In this document: piece by piece, positions 10,507 through 20,743 of the stretch
Position numbering within the stretch: position 1 is the first letter of the stretch
Layout: each line of letters opens with the position of its first letter
Assembly (NCBI GenBank): GCA_017474765.1
Contig: JAFVGW010000004.1
Span: 1-64,000 of the forward strand
Direction of reading: 5' to 3'
DNA length: 64,000 bases
Source: Salinivirgaceae bacterium
GTDB lineage: Bacteria; Bacteroidota; Bacteroidia; Bacteroidales; SZUA-534
The notes under the pieces: generated by a model
Seen by the model: only the letters and a program-made list of their open reading frames with translations
What the model was told of the DNA's origin: nothing
Database searches by the model: none
Position numbers and translations under genes: made by a program

Positions 10507-10702
10507 TTTTGCGTGACGAAAACTTTTTGGTGCGGCCGTAATTAATTGATTAAGAATATAATATAAAGAAATAATATTAGCAACACGTCACAATAAATTA
10601 TTTGCACTGCGCTAATTGCCACTCTACTTTTGAATCACCAGAAACGGAAAAACAGATTTTAAACAAAACGAAATAGTCATTAACAATTAAAAACTTAAAA
10701 AA

Positions 10703-13045
10703 ATGAAAAGATTAGTTTCAGCAGTTTTGGCGACCTTGTTTGGCGCGCAGATTGCAACCGCACAACAGACAATCAACGGACGCATCACCGACGGTGAAGC
10801 TCAACCTGTTGAATTTGCAAACATTATTCTAATGGCCGCCGACTCGGCATTCTTGGGCGGCACAGTGTCGGACCTTGACGGGCGCTTCACGCTTGCGCAA
10901 CCCGCCAACGCACACTATATTAGTATATCGAGCATCGGCTACGAGCGTTTCTTGAAACCGATTGCTGAAGTGGCTGATTTTCAGAACATCACGCTAAACG
11001 CGGAATCGACCGAACTTGGCGAGGTGACGGTGAAGGCCATCGCGCCGAAGACGCAACTGAAAGACGGCGCAATGGTGACAACCGTGCAGGGCACCACGCT
11101 TTCGCGGACGGCCAGCACCACTCGAATGCTGTCGAACATCCCAGGAATCATCAACCGCAACGGAAATCTTGAAGTCATCGGCCGCGGCACACCCGAAATC
11201 TACATCAACAACCGCAAGGTGCGCGATTGGAACGAGTTGGAAACGCTGTCGCCTGAAAACATTAAGAATGTGGAAGTTATATCGTCGCCAGGGGCGCGCT
11301 ACGACGCTTCGGTGACATCGGTGGTGCGCATCACAACCATCGCGCCCACGGGCGAAGGCTTCGGTTTCTCGCTTGAGTCGAGTTTCGGCCAGGGCTTCCG
11401 CGACTACACCCGCTGCTACCAGGAAAAGGCCAATTTCAACTATCGCAAAAACGGTTTCGACCTGTTCGCCAACTTCCGCGCCGACATCAACCAGAAGACG
11501 GGCAATCGAATGGACATCTACACCCTTAACAATTCCGACCACCGTTGGGAAACCAACAACTCGATTAAGAGCACGCAGAAAAACCAGTTTGTGCCGACCA
11601 CCATCGGGCTCAACTACCAGATTGACGAGCGCAACTCGGTGGGCGCGCAGTTCACCCACAAAACCGTTATGAATGAGAAAACCAACGCCCGAAACACGCT
11701 CGACGTTATGCGCGACGGCCAGTTTTTCGACCACATTCTGACGCAGACCGAAGAGCGCCGCACTCACGATTTTGAGAACGACCTGAACGCCTATTTCAAC
11801 GGCGCAATTGGCGACTTCACCATCGATTTCAATGCCGACTTTGTTTACAATCCCACTGATAAAGAGAACGTTACGCCCGAAAAGAGCGACAACTACGACG
11901 ACCGCAACATTGTAACAACCAACAGCGTGCTGAACAAGTTGGCGGCGCAGAAACTTGTTGTGGGACACGAACTTTTGGGCGGCCGCATCGACGTTGGCGC
12001 CGAGGCCACCTTCACCAACCGCACCGACGAGACTTCGAGCAACCTTGAAGAGTTTGTGCCGTCGGTGAGCAGCGAAGCACGGCAGAAGGCCATTGCGGGT
12101 TTTGCCGAGTACAAGCGCACTTTCGCCCAGAAATACAGCCTTACGGCGGGCCTGCGCTACGAGCATTTGAACCTTGACTTCTACAACAACGGCCAACTTG
12201 ACAGCGAGGCTTCGACGGTCTATAGCGAACTGTTCCCGTCGGTGACGTTCAGCGGGGTATTTGGCAAAATGATTCAGTTGCAATTCGCTTATAATGAGAA
12301 GATTTCGCGCCCGTCGTACTTCAGTATGAGCAACAACGTGACCTATGCGAGCCGCTACCTGCAGCAGAAGGGCAACCCCACGCTGAAGCCGACCATCATC
12401 CGCTCGGCCGAACTGACGGCTACGCTCGTGGTGCTTCAGTTGAAGGCCATCTACACTCACAACAAAAACCACTACATACAGTATCAGGTTGTGAATGAGG
12501 AACATCCAGAGTCGGAAGTTCTGCATTGGATAAACCTTGACAAACCGACTCTGAACCTGCAGGTTGCCACCCAACTGCCATTGAGCATCTACAAGCCGAC
12601 AATCGCCTATTTCGTTATGAAACAATGGATTGACGACATTGAGTCGGAAGGCCGAATGGTGTCGTGCAACAAGCCGATTCAGGGATTTGTGTTCAACAAC
12701 TCGGTTGAACTGAAGAGCGGTTGGCTGTTTGAGTTGAACTCGCAGTTCCTTGGCAAGGGCGGCTGCCAGGATTTGGTTGAGTTGCGTAACCGCACTCTCG
12801 ACGTCAACTTCTATGTTCATAAATCGTTCTTTAACAAGGCTTTGAACATTGAAGTGGGAATCAGCGACATCTTTGAGAAGGGCGACAACAAAGTCAAACT
12901 CTACAAGCAGTCGGGTTATCTTGAGCAGACCAACACCTACGACCGCCGCCGCTTTACGTTGAGCGTGAAGTACAACTTCAACCCCGCCAAGAGCAAGTAT
13001 AAAGGCACAGGCGCAGGAAACGACGAGAAGAGCAGACTTAATTAA
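10703..13045 (+). CDS. Outer-membrane beta-barrel protein, TonB-receptor-like
   Basis: The 780-residue protein has a signal peptide (KRLVSAVLATLFGAQIATAQ), a carboxypeptidase-like regulatory domain (INGRITDGEAQPVEFANIIL, about 23-110), a plug-like domain (RMLSNIPGIINRNGNLEVIG ... IYINNRKV, about 120-220, ending EVISSPGARYDAS) and a C-terminal barrel with alternating aromatic strands. This is the 'outer membrane beta-barrel family' found in Bacteroidota, which resembles TonB-dependent receptors. No SusD-like partner is adjacent, so the substrate is unknown. A GU-containing hairpin follows about 100 bases downstream. The gene is preceded by a 23-bp-spaced regulatory element at 10470. Confidence 0.88.
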   Translation: MKRLVSAVLATLFGAQIATAQQTINGRITDGEAQPVEFANIILMAADSAFLGGTVSDLDGRFTLAQPANAHYISISSIGYERFLKPIAEVADFQNITLNAESTELGEVTVKAIAPKTQLKDGAMVTTVQGTTLSRTASTTRMLSNIPGIINRNGNLEVIGRGTPEIYINNRKVRDWNELETLSPENIKNVEVISSPGARYDASVTSVVRITTIAPTGEGFGFSLESSFGQGFRDYTRCYQEKANFNYRKNGFDLFANFRADINQKTGNRMDIYTLNNSDHRWETNNSIKSTQKNQFVPTTIGLNYQIDERNSVGAQFTHKTVMNEKTNARNTLDVMRDGQFFDHILTQTEERRTHDFENDLNAYFNGAIGDFTIDFNADFVYNPTDKENVTPEKSDNYDDRNIVTTNSVLNKLAAQKLVVGHELLGGRIDVGAEATFTNRTDETSSNLEEFVPSVSSEARQKAIAGFAEYKRTFAQKYSLTAGLRYEHLNLDFYNNGQLDSEASTVYSELFPSVTFSGVFGKMIQLQFAYNEKISRPSYFSMSNNVTYASRYLQQKGNPTLKPTIIRSAELTATLVVLQLKAIYTHNKNHYIQYQVVNEEHPESEVLHWINLDKPTLNLQVATQLPLSIYKPTIAYFVMKQWIDDIESEGRMVSCNKPIQGFVFNNSVELKSGWLFELNSQFLGKGGCQDLVELRNRTLDVNFYVHKSFFNKALNIEVGISDIFEKGDNKVKLYKQSGYLEQTNTYDRRRFTLSVKYNFNPAKSKYKGTGAGNDEKSRLN

Positions 13046-13145
13046 GGATTGAAAGATTGAATAATTGAATAATTGAAGGATTGAATTTTAGAATAGTTAG
13101 TTATCTAAACAGCGTAGCGACTAAACCTTCAGAACTTTAAGAAAG

Positions 13146-13177
13146 AGGCTGTCCGAAAAGTTTTTGGGCGGCCTTTT
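13146..13177 (+). terminator. Probable terminator after the barrel gene
   Basis: AGGCTGTCC at 13146-13154 pairs with GGGCGGCCT at 13166-13174, with two G-U pairs, and is followed by TTTT. The same GGCTGYCC/GGGCRGCC stem is used by the perfect terminator at 15006. The rest of the 326-base gap (13178-13371) is AT-rich and presumably holds the next promoter, but I see no exact consensus. Confidence 0.65.
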
Positions 13178-13371
13178 CGTTTGACAATTATAGGTAACGC
13201 GCGCGCAAACTCTTTTTTAGGCATACTTACTTTGATTTTTTTATCAAAAAATTCTTTCTTTTGCCTTGCATATTATTTGTTTGCCAACGAAAACGCTTGT
13301 GCTTTTAAAGTGTTGGCAATCTGACGAATAACGGCATCAACATTAATTCAGTCATATAAAATGTTTAAAAG

Positions 13372-14982
13372 ATGAAACTGACTAAACAAGGATTACAAAA
13401 CAAAGCGGAGTGGGAAGCAAAAGGCTACTCACTTCCACAATTCGATCGGGAAAAAGTTGAGGCTGCAACTAAAAAAGAGCCGTTTTGGATTCACTTCGGT
13501 GCCGGAAACATTTTTCGTGCTTTTCAGGCCAATGTGGTGCAGGAACTTTTAAACAAGGGTGTGATAAACCGTGGACTCGTGGTTGCTGAAGGCTACGATT
13601 ACGAGATTATCGAGAAAATGTACCGCCCCCACGACAACATCGGTGCGCTTGTAACACTCAAATCGAGCGGAAATGTCGAAAAAACTGTGGTCGGCTCAAT
13701 TATGGAGTCGCTGACAGCCGACAGTTCCAATGCCAACGATTGGTCGCGGCTGATTGAGATTTTCCGAAATCCTTCGCTTCAAATGGTCACATTCACCATT
13801 ACAGAAAAAGGCTATCTGCTGAAAAATGCGGCTGGCGTGTTTATGCCTGGTGTTGAAAGCGATTTTGCCGAAGGGCCTGTCCTTCCAAAATCTTACATCG
13901 GAAAGGTTGTCACATTGCTTTATGAGCGTTTTGCCAACGGCGAACTTCCTATTGCAATGGTAAGTATGGACAACTGCTCGCACAACGGCGACAAACTGTA
14001 TGCCGCTGTCAATGAGTTTGCTAAAGAGTGGGAGAAACGCGGCGTTTGCAAAAAGGGATTCCTTGATTATGTGAATAACGCGAACAAGGTGTCGTTCCCC
14101 TGGACAATGATTGACAAAATCACCCCGCGCCCCGACGCCAAAATTGAGAAGATTCTTGCCGATGACGGAATTGAACAACTTGAGCCCGTCATCACAAGCA
14201 AGAAAACATACGTAGCGCCTTTTGTCAACGCCGAAGAGTGCCAGTATTTGGTTCTTGAGGATAATTTCCCCAACGGCCGTCCCGAACTTGAAAAAGCGGG
14301 ATTGTATTTCACCAATCGCGAGACGGTGGACAAGGTGGAGAAAATGAAGGTGTGCACTTGCTTGAACCCGCTTCACACATTCCTTGCCGTAAGCGGCTGT
14401 CTGCTTGGCTACACTCTTATAGCCGACGAAATGAAAGACCCTGATTTGCTACGTCTTGTCAAGCGTTTGGGATATGAGGAAGGCCTGCCTGTTGTTGTCG
14501 ACCCAGGCATCATCAAACCGCGCAACTTTATCGACGAAGTTGTTGACATCCGCATTCCGAATCCGTTTATGCCTGACACACCGCAGCGCATTGCTTGCGA
14601 CACATCGCAGAAATTGAGCATACGCTTTGGCGAAACAATTAAAGGCTATCTCTCACGCAACGATTTGAATGTGGCCAATTTGGAGGTTATCCCCGCTGTT
14701 TTCGCTTTGTGGATGCGCTACCTTATGGCAATCGACGATAACGGAAACGCTTTTGAGTTAAGCCCCGACCCGCTTTTGGACGATGTGAGAAAATACGTCG
14801 CCGATGTCAAGATTGGCGGAGACGCGGCAGCGGCTTGCAAGGCGATTGAGCCGCTTATGCACCGTAAAGAGATTTTCGGCGTCGATTTGTTTGAGGCAGG
14901 ACTTGCCAATAAGGTATGCGGCTATTTTGCAAAACTGATTGCAGACAAAGGCTCTGTCAGAGCAGTGCTGAAAGGCATTTGA
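13372..14982 (+). CDS. Mannitol-dehydrogenase-family oxidoreductase, probable fructuronate (mannonate) reductase
   Basis: This 536-residue cytosolic enzyme belongs to the polyol-specific long-chain dehydrogenases. Its N-terminal Rossmann domain includes WIHFGAGNIFRAFQ (about 38-51) and its second domain contains the lysine-containing catalytic segment (CLNPLHTFLAVSGCLLGY, about 330-348). The length and the opening LTKQGLQNKAEWEAKGYSLP match fructuronate/tagaturonate reductases, which convert fructuronate to mannonate with NADH. Mannitol dehydrogenase remains possible. It stands alone with its own terminator; the GH115 alpha-glucuronidase of this window (53371) could supply glucuronate to such a pathway, but this link is inference. 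Confidence 0.8.
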   Translation: MKLTKQGLQNKAEWEAKGYSLPQFDREKVEAATKKEPFWIHFGAGNIFRAFQANVVQELLNKGVINRGLVVAEGYDYEIIEKMYRPHDNIGALVTLKSSGNVEKTVVGSIMESLTADSSNANDWSRLIEIFRNPSLQMVTFTITEKGYLLKNAAGVFMPGVESDFAEGPVLPKSYIGKVVTLLYERFANGELPIAMVSMDNCSHNGDKLYAAVNEFAKEWEKRGVCKKGFLDYVNNANKVSFPWTMIDKITPRPDAKIEKILADDGIEQLEPVITSKKTYVAPFVNAEECQYLVLEDNFPNGRPELEKAGLYFTNRETVDKVEKMKVCTCLNPLHTFLAVSGCLLGYTLIADEMKDPDLLRLVKRLGYEEGLPVVVDPGIIKPRNFIDEVVDIRIPNPFMPDTPQRIACDTSQKLSIRFGETIKGYLSRNDLNVANLEVIPAVFALWMRYLMAIDDNGNAFELSPDPLLDDVRKYVADVKIGGDAAAACKAIEPLMHRKEIFGVDLFEAGLANKVCGYFAKLIADKGSVRAVLKGI

Positions 14983-15005
14983 TAATAAATTCGATAATCA
15001 GAACG

Positions 15006-15044
15006 AGGCTGCCCAAGAGTTTTTGGGCAGCCTTGTTTTTTTTG
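15006..15044 (+). terminator. Intrinsic terminator after the reductase gene
   Basis: AGGCTGCCCAA at 15006-15016 pairs perfectly with TTGGGCAGCCT at 15023-15033 and is followed by a run of T. The minus-strand C10 peptidase gene ends at 15086, so it may serve both directions in part. Confidence 0.9.
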
Positions 15045-15085
15045 TAAAACCAGCAAAAAGGGTTTATTTCCCAGTTATTCAATAG

Positions 15086-18000
15086 TTAACGCAAGGTGGT
15101 TTTATATTCAAGGGTAACATCACCACCCACGGAACTTGTGCCGACACCGACATCATATGTATCCAGCGATGGGAATGCGCTATCCACAAACAAACTCTGC
15201 CAATCGATGGCTTTGTTGTAATGGTTGATATGCCGCACCGTCATATCGAACGCGCCTTCGCCTGTATAAATAACTTCATACTCGTAGTGGTCTTCAACCT
15301 CAACCCGTTTGATGGTGTACTTGCAGGCTATCTGGTGCTTCACAGAGCCGTTCAATATCTCCTCGAGTCGATCAAAATCATCAATCTTAGAATTATTCCA
15401 AGTATCGATGAACTGTTGCAATGTTTTAACAAAGAACTTATAGTCGGTATTGATGACAAACTTACCCGAAGCGGTATCGCCAACAAACTTGCCGGCAATG
15501 TCATCTCCGATGGTGAAGTTGCCGAGCGAATCGACGGTGATGAAGTCATGTCGGTTGAAGAACCGCTCCACCTCCGTACACCACCTCACTTTTTCTTTGT
15601 AGAAGTTTAACGAGTCTGACATATAAATCATTTCACCCGTAATAGAGTCCGAATATTGGTCCAACATATCATAGCCCGATGCATAAATCAATACGGATGG
15701 AGGAGTATAAGTCAGTTTGAGGTTTTCAATCGTATTGGTCTCCACTCTCACACCCTGCGTGGCGAGGTCGATGTCAATAATTCGGTCAGCAGTGCCATCC
15801 AATTGGAACTCAAACTCCTTCTCCAGCAAGCCTTTCTCGTCGAACAATATAAGTTTGAACGGCACCATATTACGCACCAACGCATAAGTGGTGAACCATC
15901 CCAAGTTGGCTTTCCCTTCATCGTTAACAACGGTTTGCCATTTCTCAGGGTCAGTAGCATACTCGGGAATGACAGCAAAACTTATTTTTCGCCCGGCAAA
16001 GACTGATTTTTCGTCTTCTTTTCCCGACCACGACGAGTCGGTTATGCGGAAGGCAATTCTTTTGCCCATAAACTTAGCCATACTGTTCACTTTGGCTGCA
16101 ACCCTATTGGATGCTTGTACTATCTGTTTTTCGCGGAGAGCCTCGAACACACTTTTAAGTTCGCCGTCCATCAGTTCGGCAAAGTACTCCTCTGAGATTT
16201 GTTGTTGCAGTGCCTCTGTCTCCCACATCAAGGTAGAGAGCCCTTGTGTTTTTGCCCATGCGTAAGCATAGGTGCGCACTTCCTGATTATCTTCCCAGAA
16301 CCTGTCGCAATAACGGCGCACCGACTGCTCAATATAGGAACGAAGCCGGGACTCGTTCATGTCCGCTTTCACAAAGGCTGGATAAAAATAATCATACCAG
16401 TCTTTGTCTGTACGGTAGTAACCGTGCTTTGCAGGTGTACCGTCGCCATTATTATTGAACTGCGAATCAGGTCCCAGTGCCATATAGCCGTTCATACTGT
16501 AGTAATAACGATAGGCCGCGCGGAAAAGGTCCACTTTGCGTTCATTAACCATTGTGCCGAATTTCTCTAATGCAACGCCGATGAAGGCGACCAAACACAT
16601 GGAAGCCGCCATAACAGGTGTTCCGATTGCACTGGCTGCCGAGCCGGCCGTTTTAGCCATCAGCACTTTGAGTGTATTGGAGGCCACCGCAATGTTATCG
16701 CCTTGCAAGTCGGCCCGCACCACATCCAAGATGGTCAGCGCCGTGCCTATATCTCCCACAATATTAACGGCATTGTCTATAGCCTCTGGTTTGAAATTAA
16801 AAAATGGTTCCGTAATGCTGACAGCACCGGCATAGAATCCGTCCAAGCCCATAGACTGCCACAGTCCCATCTCATCTTTGAACTGAACCGCCTGCTCCAT
16901 TTTAGGGTCATTGGAGCCTAAGATGTCGAGCAGTTTTTGGGTGGCGACATTGAACATATAAACCGGAGGAAACTCACTAAATGAGACGAATGTTTCTCCC
17001 CTGGTCCGTTCGTTGTGCACGGTGAAGAAGGTAAAGAACGACAAGTGATCGGTGAGAATAGTGGCGACACCAGCCCCCCTGTCATACTCAAAATAGACTG
17101 GCTCCCACTCTTCTGTTTCAGCATTATAATAGGCGGCGCCCACTATTTGGTCTGCCGGTGCTTTATAAGGAATTGTTATTTTCGCCACACCGCTAAGTTC
17201 ATGTACAATACCCGAATCAGTCAGCATACTGATGTCTATTCCTACGCCGCCAGTAACGCCCTCAACAGGACGCGGAAGAAGCACTGAGTTGCGCACGCAT
17301 ATTTGTGCGCTGTCATCAAATGTTGTAGCGCCAAAAGTGATGGAGCATTTCTGCGCTTTGATGGTAAGAGAAGAGTCGTTAACTGTAAATATCTCTGCAC
17401 CCTCATACACGAAACCCGGCTTCCATGTTATGCTGTCAATATCAGCGATTGGGGTTGTTATGTCATTGCGTCCGTTCATGCTTATGGTCACCATTGCCTC
17501 ACCATCCTCATCTTCACTGAAGCGGATTGCATCTATCTCGCTGACTTCTATCATGGTTCTTGACGAGTCGCCGTGCACCACCATTTGATAGTTCAAAGCC
17601 TGTGGTGGAAGAGGTTTGAAGTCTTCCTCATACATAGTGGTGATATAGTCGCCGAACTTGCGCCATCCGGGTGCATCCGCATATAGCTCTTCAGTTCCCT
17701 CCGGCACCTGCAGGTAAACATTTTTTTCAGTGTCGGCAAAAATCTCGTCACTGAATGTGGCATCAGAAATAACGGGAGGAACCATAAACGGACAAGTGAC
17801 ATCAGCATATGAGTATTTGGGCTGTTTGCATTCACTAAATGCTCCTTCCAAATCCACAATTGTTTGCGGAATATTAAAACTGCTCATTTTCCCGCGCACA
17901 CACCCTGGTGCCATCTTAATTAGTGTTTCCGGCCAAATGCCCGAACCCGGGGAACTTAATGCGATAAGAAGACACGTCTTGTCCTTATTATAGATTATAG

Positions 18001-19873
18001 GGTCAAAATCGTCGGAATAATATGGGTTAAGAGAATCCACAATCAAGTATGGCACAGTACTGCCTTCAAACATTCCGTCAAAGGCCGATGGCGCTATTTC
18101 CCGCACTTTGGGACCGATGTGGAAGAACTGCGAACCCCTTCCCCAACGACCGCCATACGTTGCTGAGTCTCCGATGATTTCCAGATTCTTGAAATAGGTG
18201 TCTGCACTCAGCGTAGCACCATAAAAGGCTTTTTTGTTGATTTTGACGATACAATTTTCCCACTCGCCTCGCTGGGGCCGTGAGTTTGCAAAGGCTTCCT
18301 CGTCTAATTCCAATTGGCGGCTCTTGCTCACAATCTCGTTGAGCGGGCAGAGTTCGAATGCTCTCTTACCAATGCGTTTCACGTTCTTGCCGATATACAG
18401 ATATTTTACGTTTGCCACCTGGAACGCATCGTCGGGCACCACCTCCATTTTATCACTCAATATGACAGAGTCTATTGTTGAAAGAATGAACGCGAAACGG
18501 TCGATGGTCTCAATGTTGTTTCCGAAAGTAATCTTATCGAAGTTGCCCTTGTTGTAAAATGCCTGTTTGCAGATGCGCGTGACAGCATATTTATTGCCGG
18601 TACTTTCATCGGTGATGGTATCGGGAATGACTATCGCTCCGTTATCCACGTTCACTCCACCGCCCAAATAGTCAAGAATTTCCGCATTGCCGTTTGGCAG
18701 CAGTCCATATTTGATATTATCCACAATCTTCTCCTCTGCGTCATACGGACGGAAGTTTGTCCAAATCACCACATCGTTGATATATATTGGCACAGCCGAA
18801 AGCCGGTAGAAGCCGTCAGTATATCCGCCCCAACCATAATTGAAGTGGAAATAGTTGTTAGCCGTGTAGCCGTCACAAATGAGTGCGTGTCCGTCACCTT
18901 CCTCCGGATAGCCTGAGTAAAGCACGGGGCGCCCCTCGTCGAGTTCCGCCTTCAGTGCTTCACGCACATCGGCTGCTTTGTCGCCAGTAATAGTTTGAAC
19001 TCCGGGCTCGTAACCGAAATTGCGTACCAATGCCTCACTGCCAAAACCTGTAGGACTGCCGTTGGGTTGGCAATAGCGTGTTCCCATTGCCTTTCCCACT
19101 TCAGACATCAGTTTGGCAACGGCATCAGCCTGCTCCCAAGTGTAACCGTGTTCATAGTCATCGAGCATATTATCCCAGTCGTAAGTGCGGCCGGAAAAAT
19201 CCACTTTCATCCATACACTATCTGCGTTCCAATCATAAATGGAATCTTTTGTCGCTTCAGGCCAACGCCAAAAACGCATAACTTGAGCCACTGCGGTTGG
19301 CACGCATCCGGTATAGCATTGGTCTCGAATGAAACGGTTATACGGACTTGTCTGATTCCATTTAGATTTGATTAGCGGCTCCACTATCATATCGCCTAAA
19401 TAAGAAGGGTAATGGCCAAAATCATCCGCCCAACTGTCAGTTATGTTTTTGGCAGCCGATTTGTCCGCAGCCAACGAAAGATTATTTCTCAGGCTGTCAA
19501 TACCAACCGAATACTCGCTGAGAAGGTCTTGCAATTGAACGGGGGCATCGGCATAATTGAACGTTCCATGGTCGCAGTAGCCGAGCACCTCCACCTCAGT
19601 CCCGCTTTCGCCCGAAACGATTACAAAACCTTGGTCGTCACCGATATTGACGATATACACATTGCTAGTATTCTTCTGCACACGCGAAAGCATTTTGTAA
19701 GCCATAGAAAGAGCTGATTCCTCATCGGCAGGTGCTTTGCCATCCGATTTTGCCATTTGTTCGCACTGCACAAACCTGCCCGCTATCTCCAATGCCTGTT
19801 GCTCGCTGATATTCTCCGCGAATAGCCCACTCACCGTGGTGGCGGCAATCAATAAAGAACATATTTTTTTCAT
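15086..19873 (-). CDS. Secreted C10 (streptopain-type) cysteine peptidase with leucine-rich repeats
   Basis: The 1595-residue protein has a signal peptide (KKICSLLIAATTVSGLFAE), a propeptide-like region (about 20-140) and a C10 peptidase domain. The catalytic pair is Cys190 in TGCVPTAVAQVM and His329 in GDGHALICDGY, followed by the FNYGWGG motif (about 344-350). BspA-type leucine-rich repeats follow (about 430-760: FYNKGNFDKITFGNNIETID and similar), then beta-sandwich modules and a long helical C-terminal part. I see no typical type IX sorting tail. It presumably degrades host or dietary protein outside the cell. Its ATG overlaps the stop codon of the small secreted gene upstream (ATGA), so the two are translationally coupled. 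Its codon use is more AT-rich than that of the ATP synthase genes. Confidence 0.88.
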   Translation of the reverse strand: MKKICSLLIAATTVSGLFAENISEQQALEIAGRFVQCEQMAKSDGKAPADEESALSMAYKMLSRVQKNTSNVYIVNIGDDQGFVIVSGESGTEVEVLGYCDHGTFNYADAPVQLQDLLSEYSVGIDSLRNNLSLAADKSAAKNITDSWADDFGHYPSYLGDMIVEPLIKSKWNQTSPYNRFIRDQCYTGCVPTAVAQVMRFWRWPEATKDSIYDWNADSVWMKVDFSGRTYDWDNMLDDYEHGYTWEQADAVAKLMSEVGKAMGTRYCQPNGSPTGFGSEALVRNFGYEPGVQTITGDKAADVREALKAELDEGRPVLYSGYPEEGDGHALICDGYTANNYFHFNYGWGGYTDGFYRLSAVPIYINDVVIWTNFRPYDAEEKIVDNIKYGLLPNGNAEILDYLGGGVNVDNGAIVIPDTITDESTGNKYAVTRICKQAFYNKGNFDKITFGNNIETIDRFAFILSTIDSVILSDKMEVVPDDAFQVANVKYLYIGKNVKRIGKRAFELCPLNEIVSKSRQLELDEEAFANSRPQRGEWENCIVKINKKAFYGATLSADTYFKNLEIIGDSATYGGRWGRGSQFFHIGPKVREIAPSAFDGMFEGSTVPYLIVDSLNPYYSDDFDPIIYNKDKTCLLIALSSPGSGIWPETLIKMAPGCVRGKMSSFNIPQTIVDLEGAFSECKQPKYSYADVTCPFMVPPVISDATFSDEIFADTEKNVYLQVPEGTEELYADAPGWRKFGDYITTMYEEDFKPLPPQALNYQMVVHGDSSRTMIEVSEIDAIRFSEDEDGEAMVTISMNGRNDITTPIADIDSITWKPGFVYEGAEIFTVNDSSLTIKAQKCSITFGATTFDDSAQICVRNSVLLPRPVEGVTGGVGIDISMLTDSGIVHELSGVAKITIPYKAPADQIVGAAYYNAETEEWEPVYFEYDRGAGVATILTDHLSFFTFFTVHNERTRGETFVSFSEFPPVYMFNVATQKLLDILGSNDPKMEQAVQFKDEMGLWQSMGLDGFYAGAVSITEPFFNFKPEAIDNAVNIVGDIGTALTILDVVRADLQGDNIAVASNTLKVLMAKTAGSAASAIGTPVMAASMCLVAFIGVALEKFGTMVNERKVDLFRAAYRYYYSMNGYMALGPDSQFNNNGDGTPAKHGYYRTDKDWYDYFYPAFVKADMNESRLRSYIEQSVRRYCDRFWEDNQEVRTYAYAWAKTQGLSTLMWETEALQQQISEEYFAELMDGELKSVFEALREKQIVQASNRVAAKVNSMAKFMGKRIAFRITDSSWSGKEDEKSVFAGRKISFAVIPEYATDPEKWQTVVNDEGKANLGWFTTYALVRNMVPFKLILFDEKGLLEKEFEFQLDGTADRIIDIDLATQGVRVETNTIENLKLTYTPPSVLIYASGYDMLDQYSDSITGEMIYMSDSLNFYKEKVRWCTEVERFFNRHDFITVDSLGNFTIGDDIAGKFVGDTASGKFVINTDYKFFVKTLQQFIDTWNNSKIDDFDRLEEILNGSVKHQIACKYTIKRVEVEDHYEYEVIYTGEGAFDMTVRHINHYNKAIDWQSLFVDSAFPSLDTYDVGVGTSSVGGDVTLEYKTTLR

Positions 19874-20352
19874 GGCTTCGCGAACTTAAAGGTTACACTT
19901 CCATTTTGCAGGATAAAAACGGCCCCGCGCAAACTACCCGCTGGAATAACAGCATCGCCAACATTATTCAATTGGTACTGCATTGACAGTGAGCCTTGTA
20001 CAGTGTAGATGTTCACCATCGAATTAGGCACTCCTCCCTTGATGACGATTTGTCCGTCGCGGAAAGAGAAAATCTCAGGAGCAATATCCGGCATGTCGAT
20101 GTTATCTACTATTGGTTCATCAATGTCCGCTTTCTCGAACAACACTTTTTTCAACTGATTTATCGGGTACTGCACCGATGTGCCACTAGCATTTATGATA
20201 AGGTGCGTGGCAGAATAACTCAATTCAGGTTTGGCAGCGAATGCAAAAAGCGCCACTTCACCGTTTTGCTGGTAGATTGCAACGACATTCTGCTCAGTCG
20301 CCATCGTCGTTACAGCAAAAAGCAATAAGAAAAGTAGTAGTTTTATTCTCAT
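19870..20352 (-). CDS. Small secreted protein coupled to the C10 peptidase
   Basis: This 160-residue protein starts at the ATG at 20352, giving a signal peptide RIKLLLFLLLFAVTTMA. A beta-rich module follows (IYQQNGEVALFAFAAKPELS ... VQYPINQLKKVLFE), of a kind I associate with secreted Bacteroidota proteins. The end (MVNIYTVQGSLSMQYQL ... GAVFILQNGSVTFKFAKP) looks like a type IX secretion sorting domain. It overlaps the peptidase start codon by four bases. Known C10 peptidases often sit beside small inhibitors or helpers, so a partner role is possible, but nothing in the sequence proves it. Confidence 0.7.
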   Translation of the reverse strand: MRIKLLLFLLLFAVTTMATEQNVVAIYQQNGEVALFAFAAKPELSYSATHLIINASGTSVQYPINQLKKVLFEKADIDEPIVDNIDMPDIAPEIFSFRDGQIVIKGGVPNSMVNIYTVQGSLSMQYQLNNVGDAVIPAGSLRGAVFILQNGSVTFKFAKP

Positions 20353-20533
20353 AACTTGTCGTAATTTTAAAAGATACAACCTTACATCTTTTTTTTCATA
20401 TATACAAGTTTTTGCGCCATAATCAATTTAAATTTAAGCAATTTCAATATATATTGATATAAATCAATAGGTTTCAATATCTGATTTTATGCATACAACA
20501 AAATGAATTGATATTAAAACATCTTTATCTTCT

Positions 20534-20570
20534 TGATTATCACCACGCACCATTTTGGTGCGCTGTTAAG
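20534..20570 (+). promoter_or_regulatory. TGATTATCA plus GCACCA palindrome, copy 2
   Basis: TGATTATCA at 20534-20542 and GCACCA-TTT-TGGTGC at 20547-20561 repeat the element at 10470 with the same 23-bp spacing. The next feature downstream is the decayed gene fragment at 20744; upstream, on the minus strand, is the small secreted gene at 20352. The palindrome could serve either side. The rest of 20353-20533 is AT-rich with no clear feature. Confidence 0.5.
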
Positions 20571-20743
20571 ATTTTGCTATGCAAAATGCTATCAGTTCCA
20601 CTGTAACATTTTGATAATTTGACACTTAGTACCACAAGCCAATCGCAACACTGACAAAATAATTATTTGAAATATTATAGGGTGGCTTCTACTTTTGGCT
20701 TACGGTTTTGAATCGAACAATTTTTAATTCTAAAACATACAAA

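Noticed and set aside
10994..12820. A 608-codon open frame on the minus strand under the barrel gene
   Set aside because: It is antisense to a clearly recognised barrel protein and is rich in Val, His, Arg and Gln, as reverse-strand shadows of GC-rich genes are.
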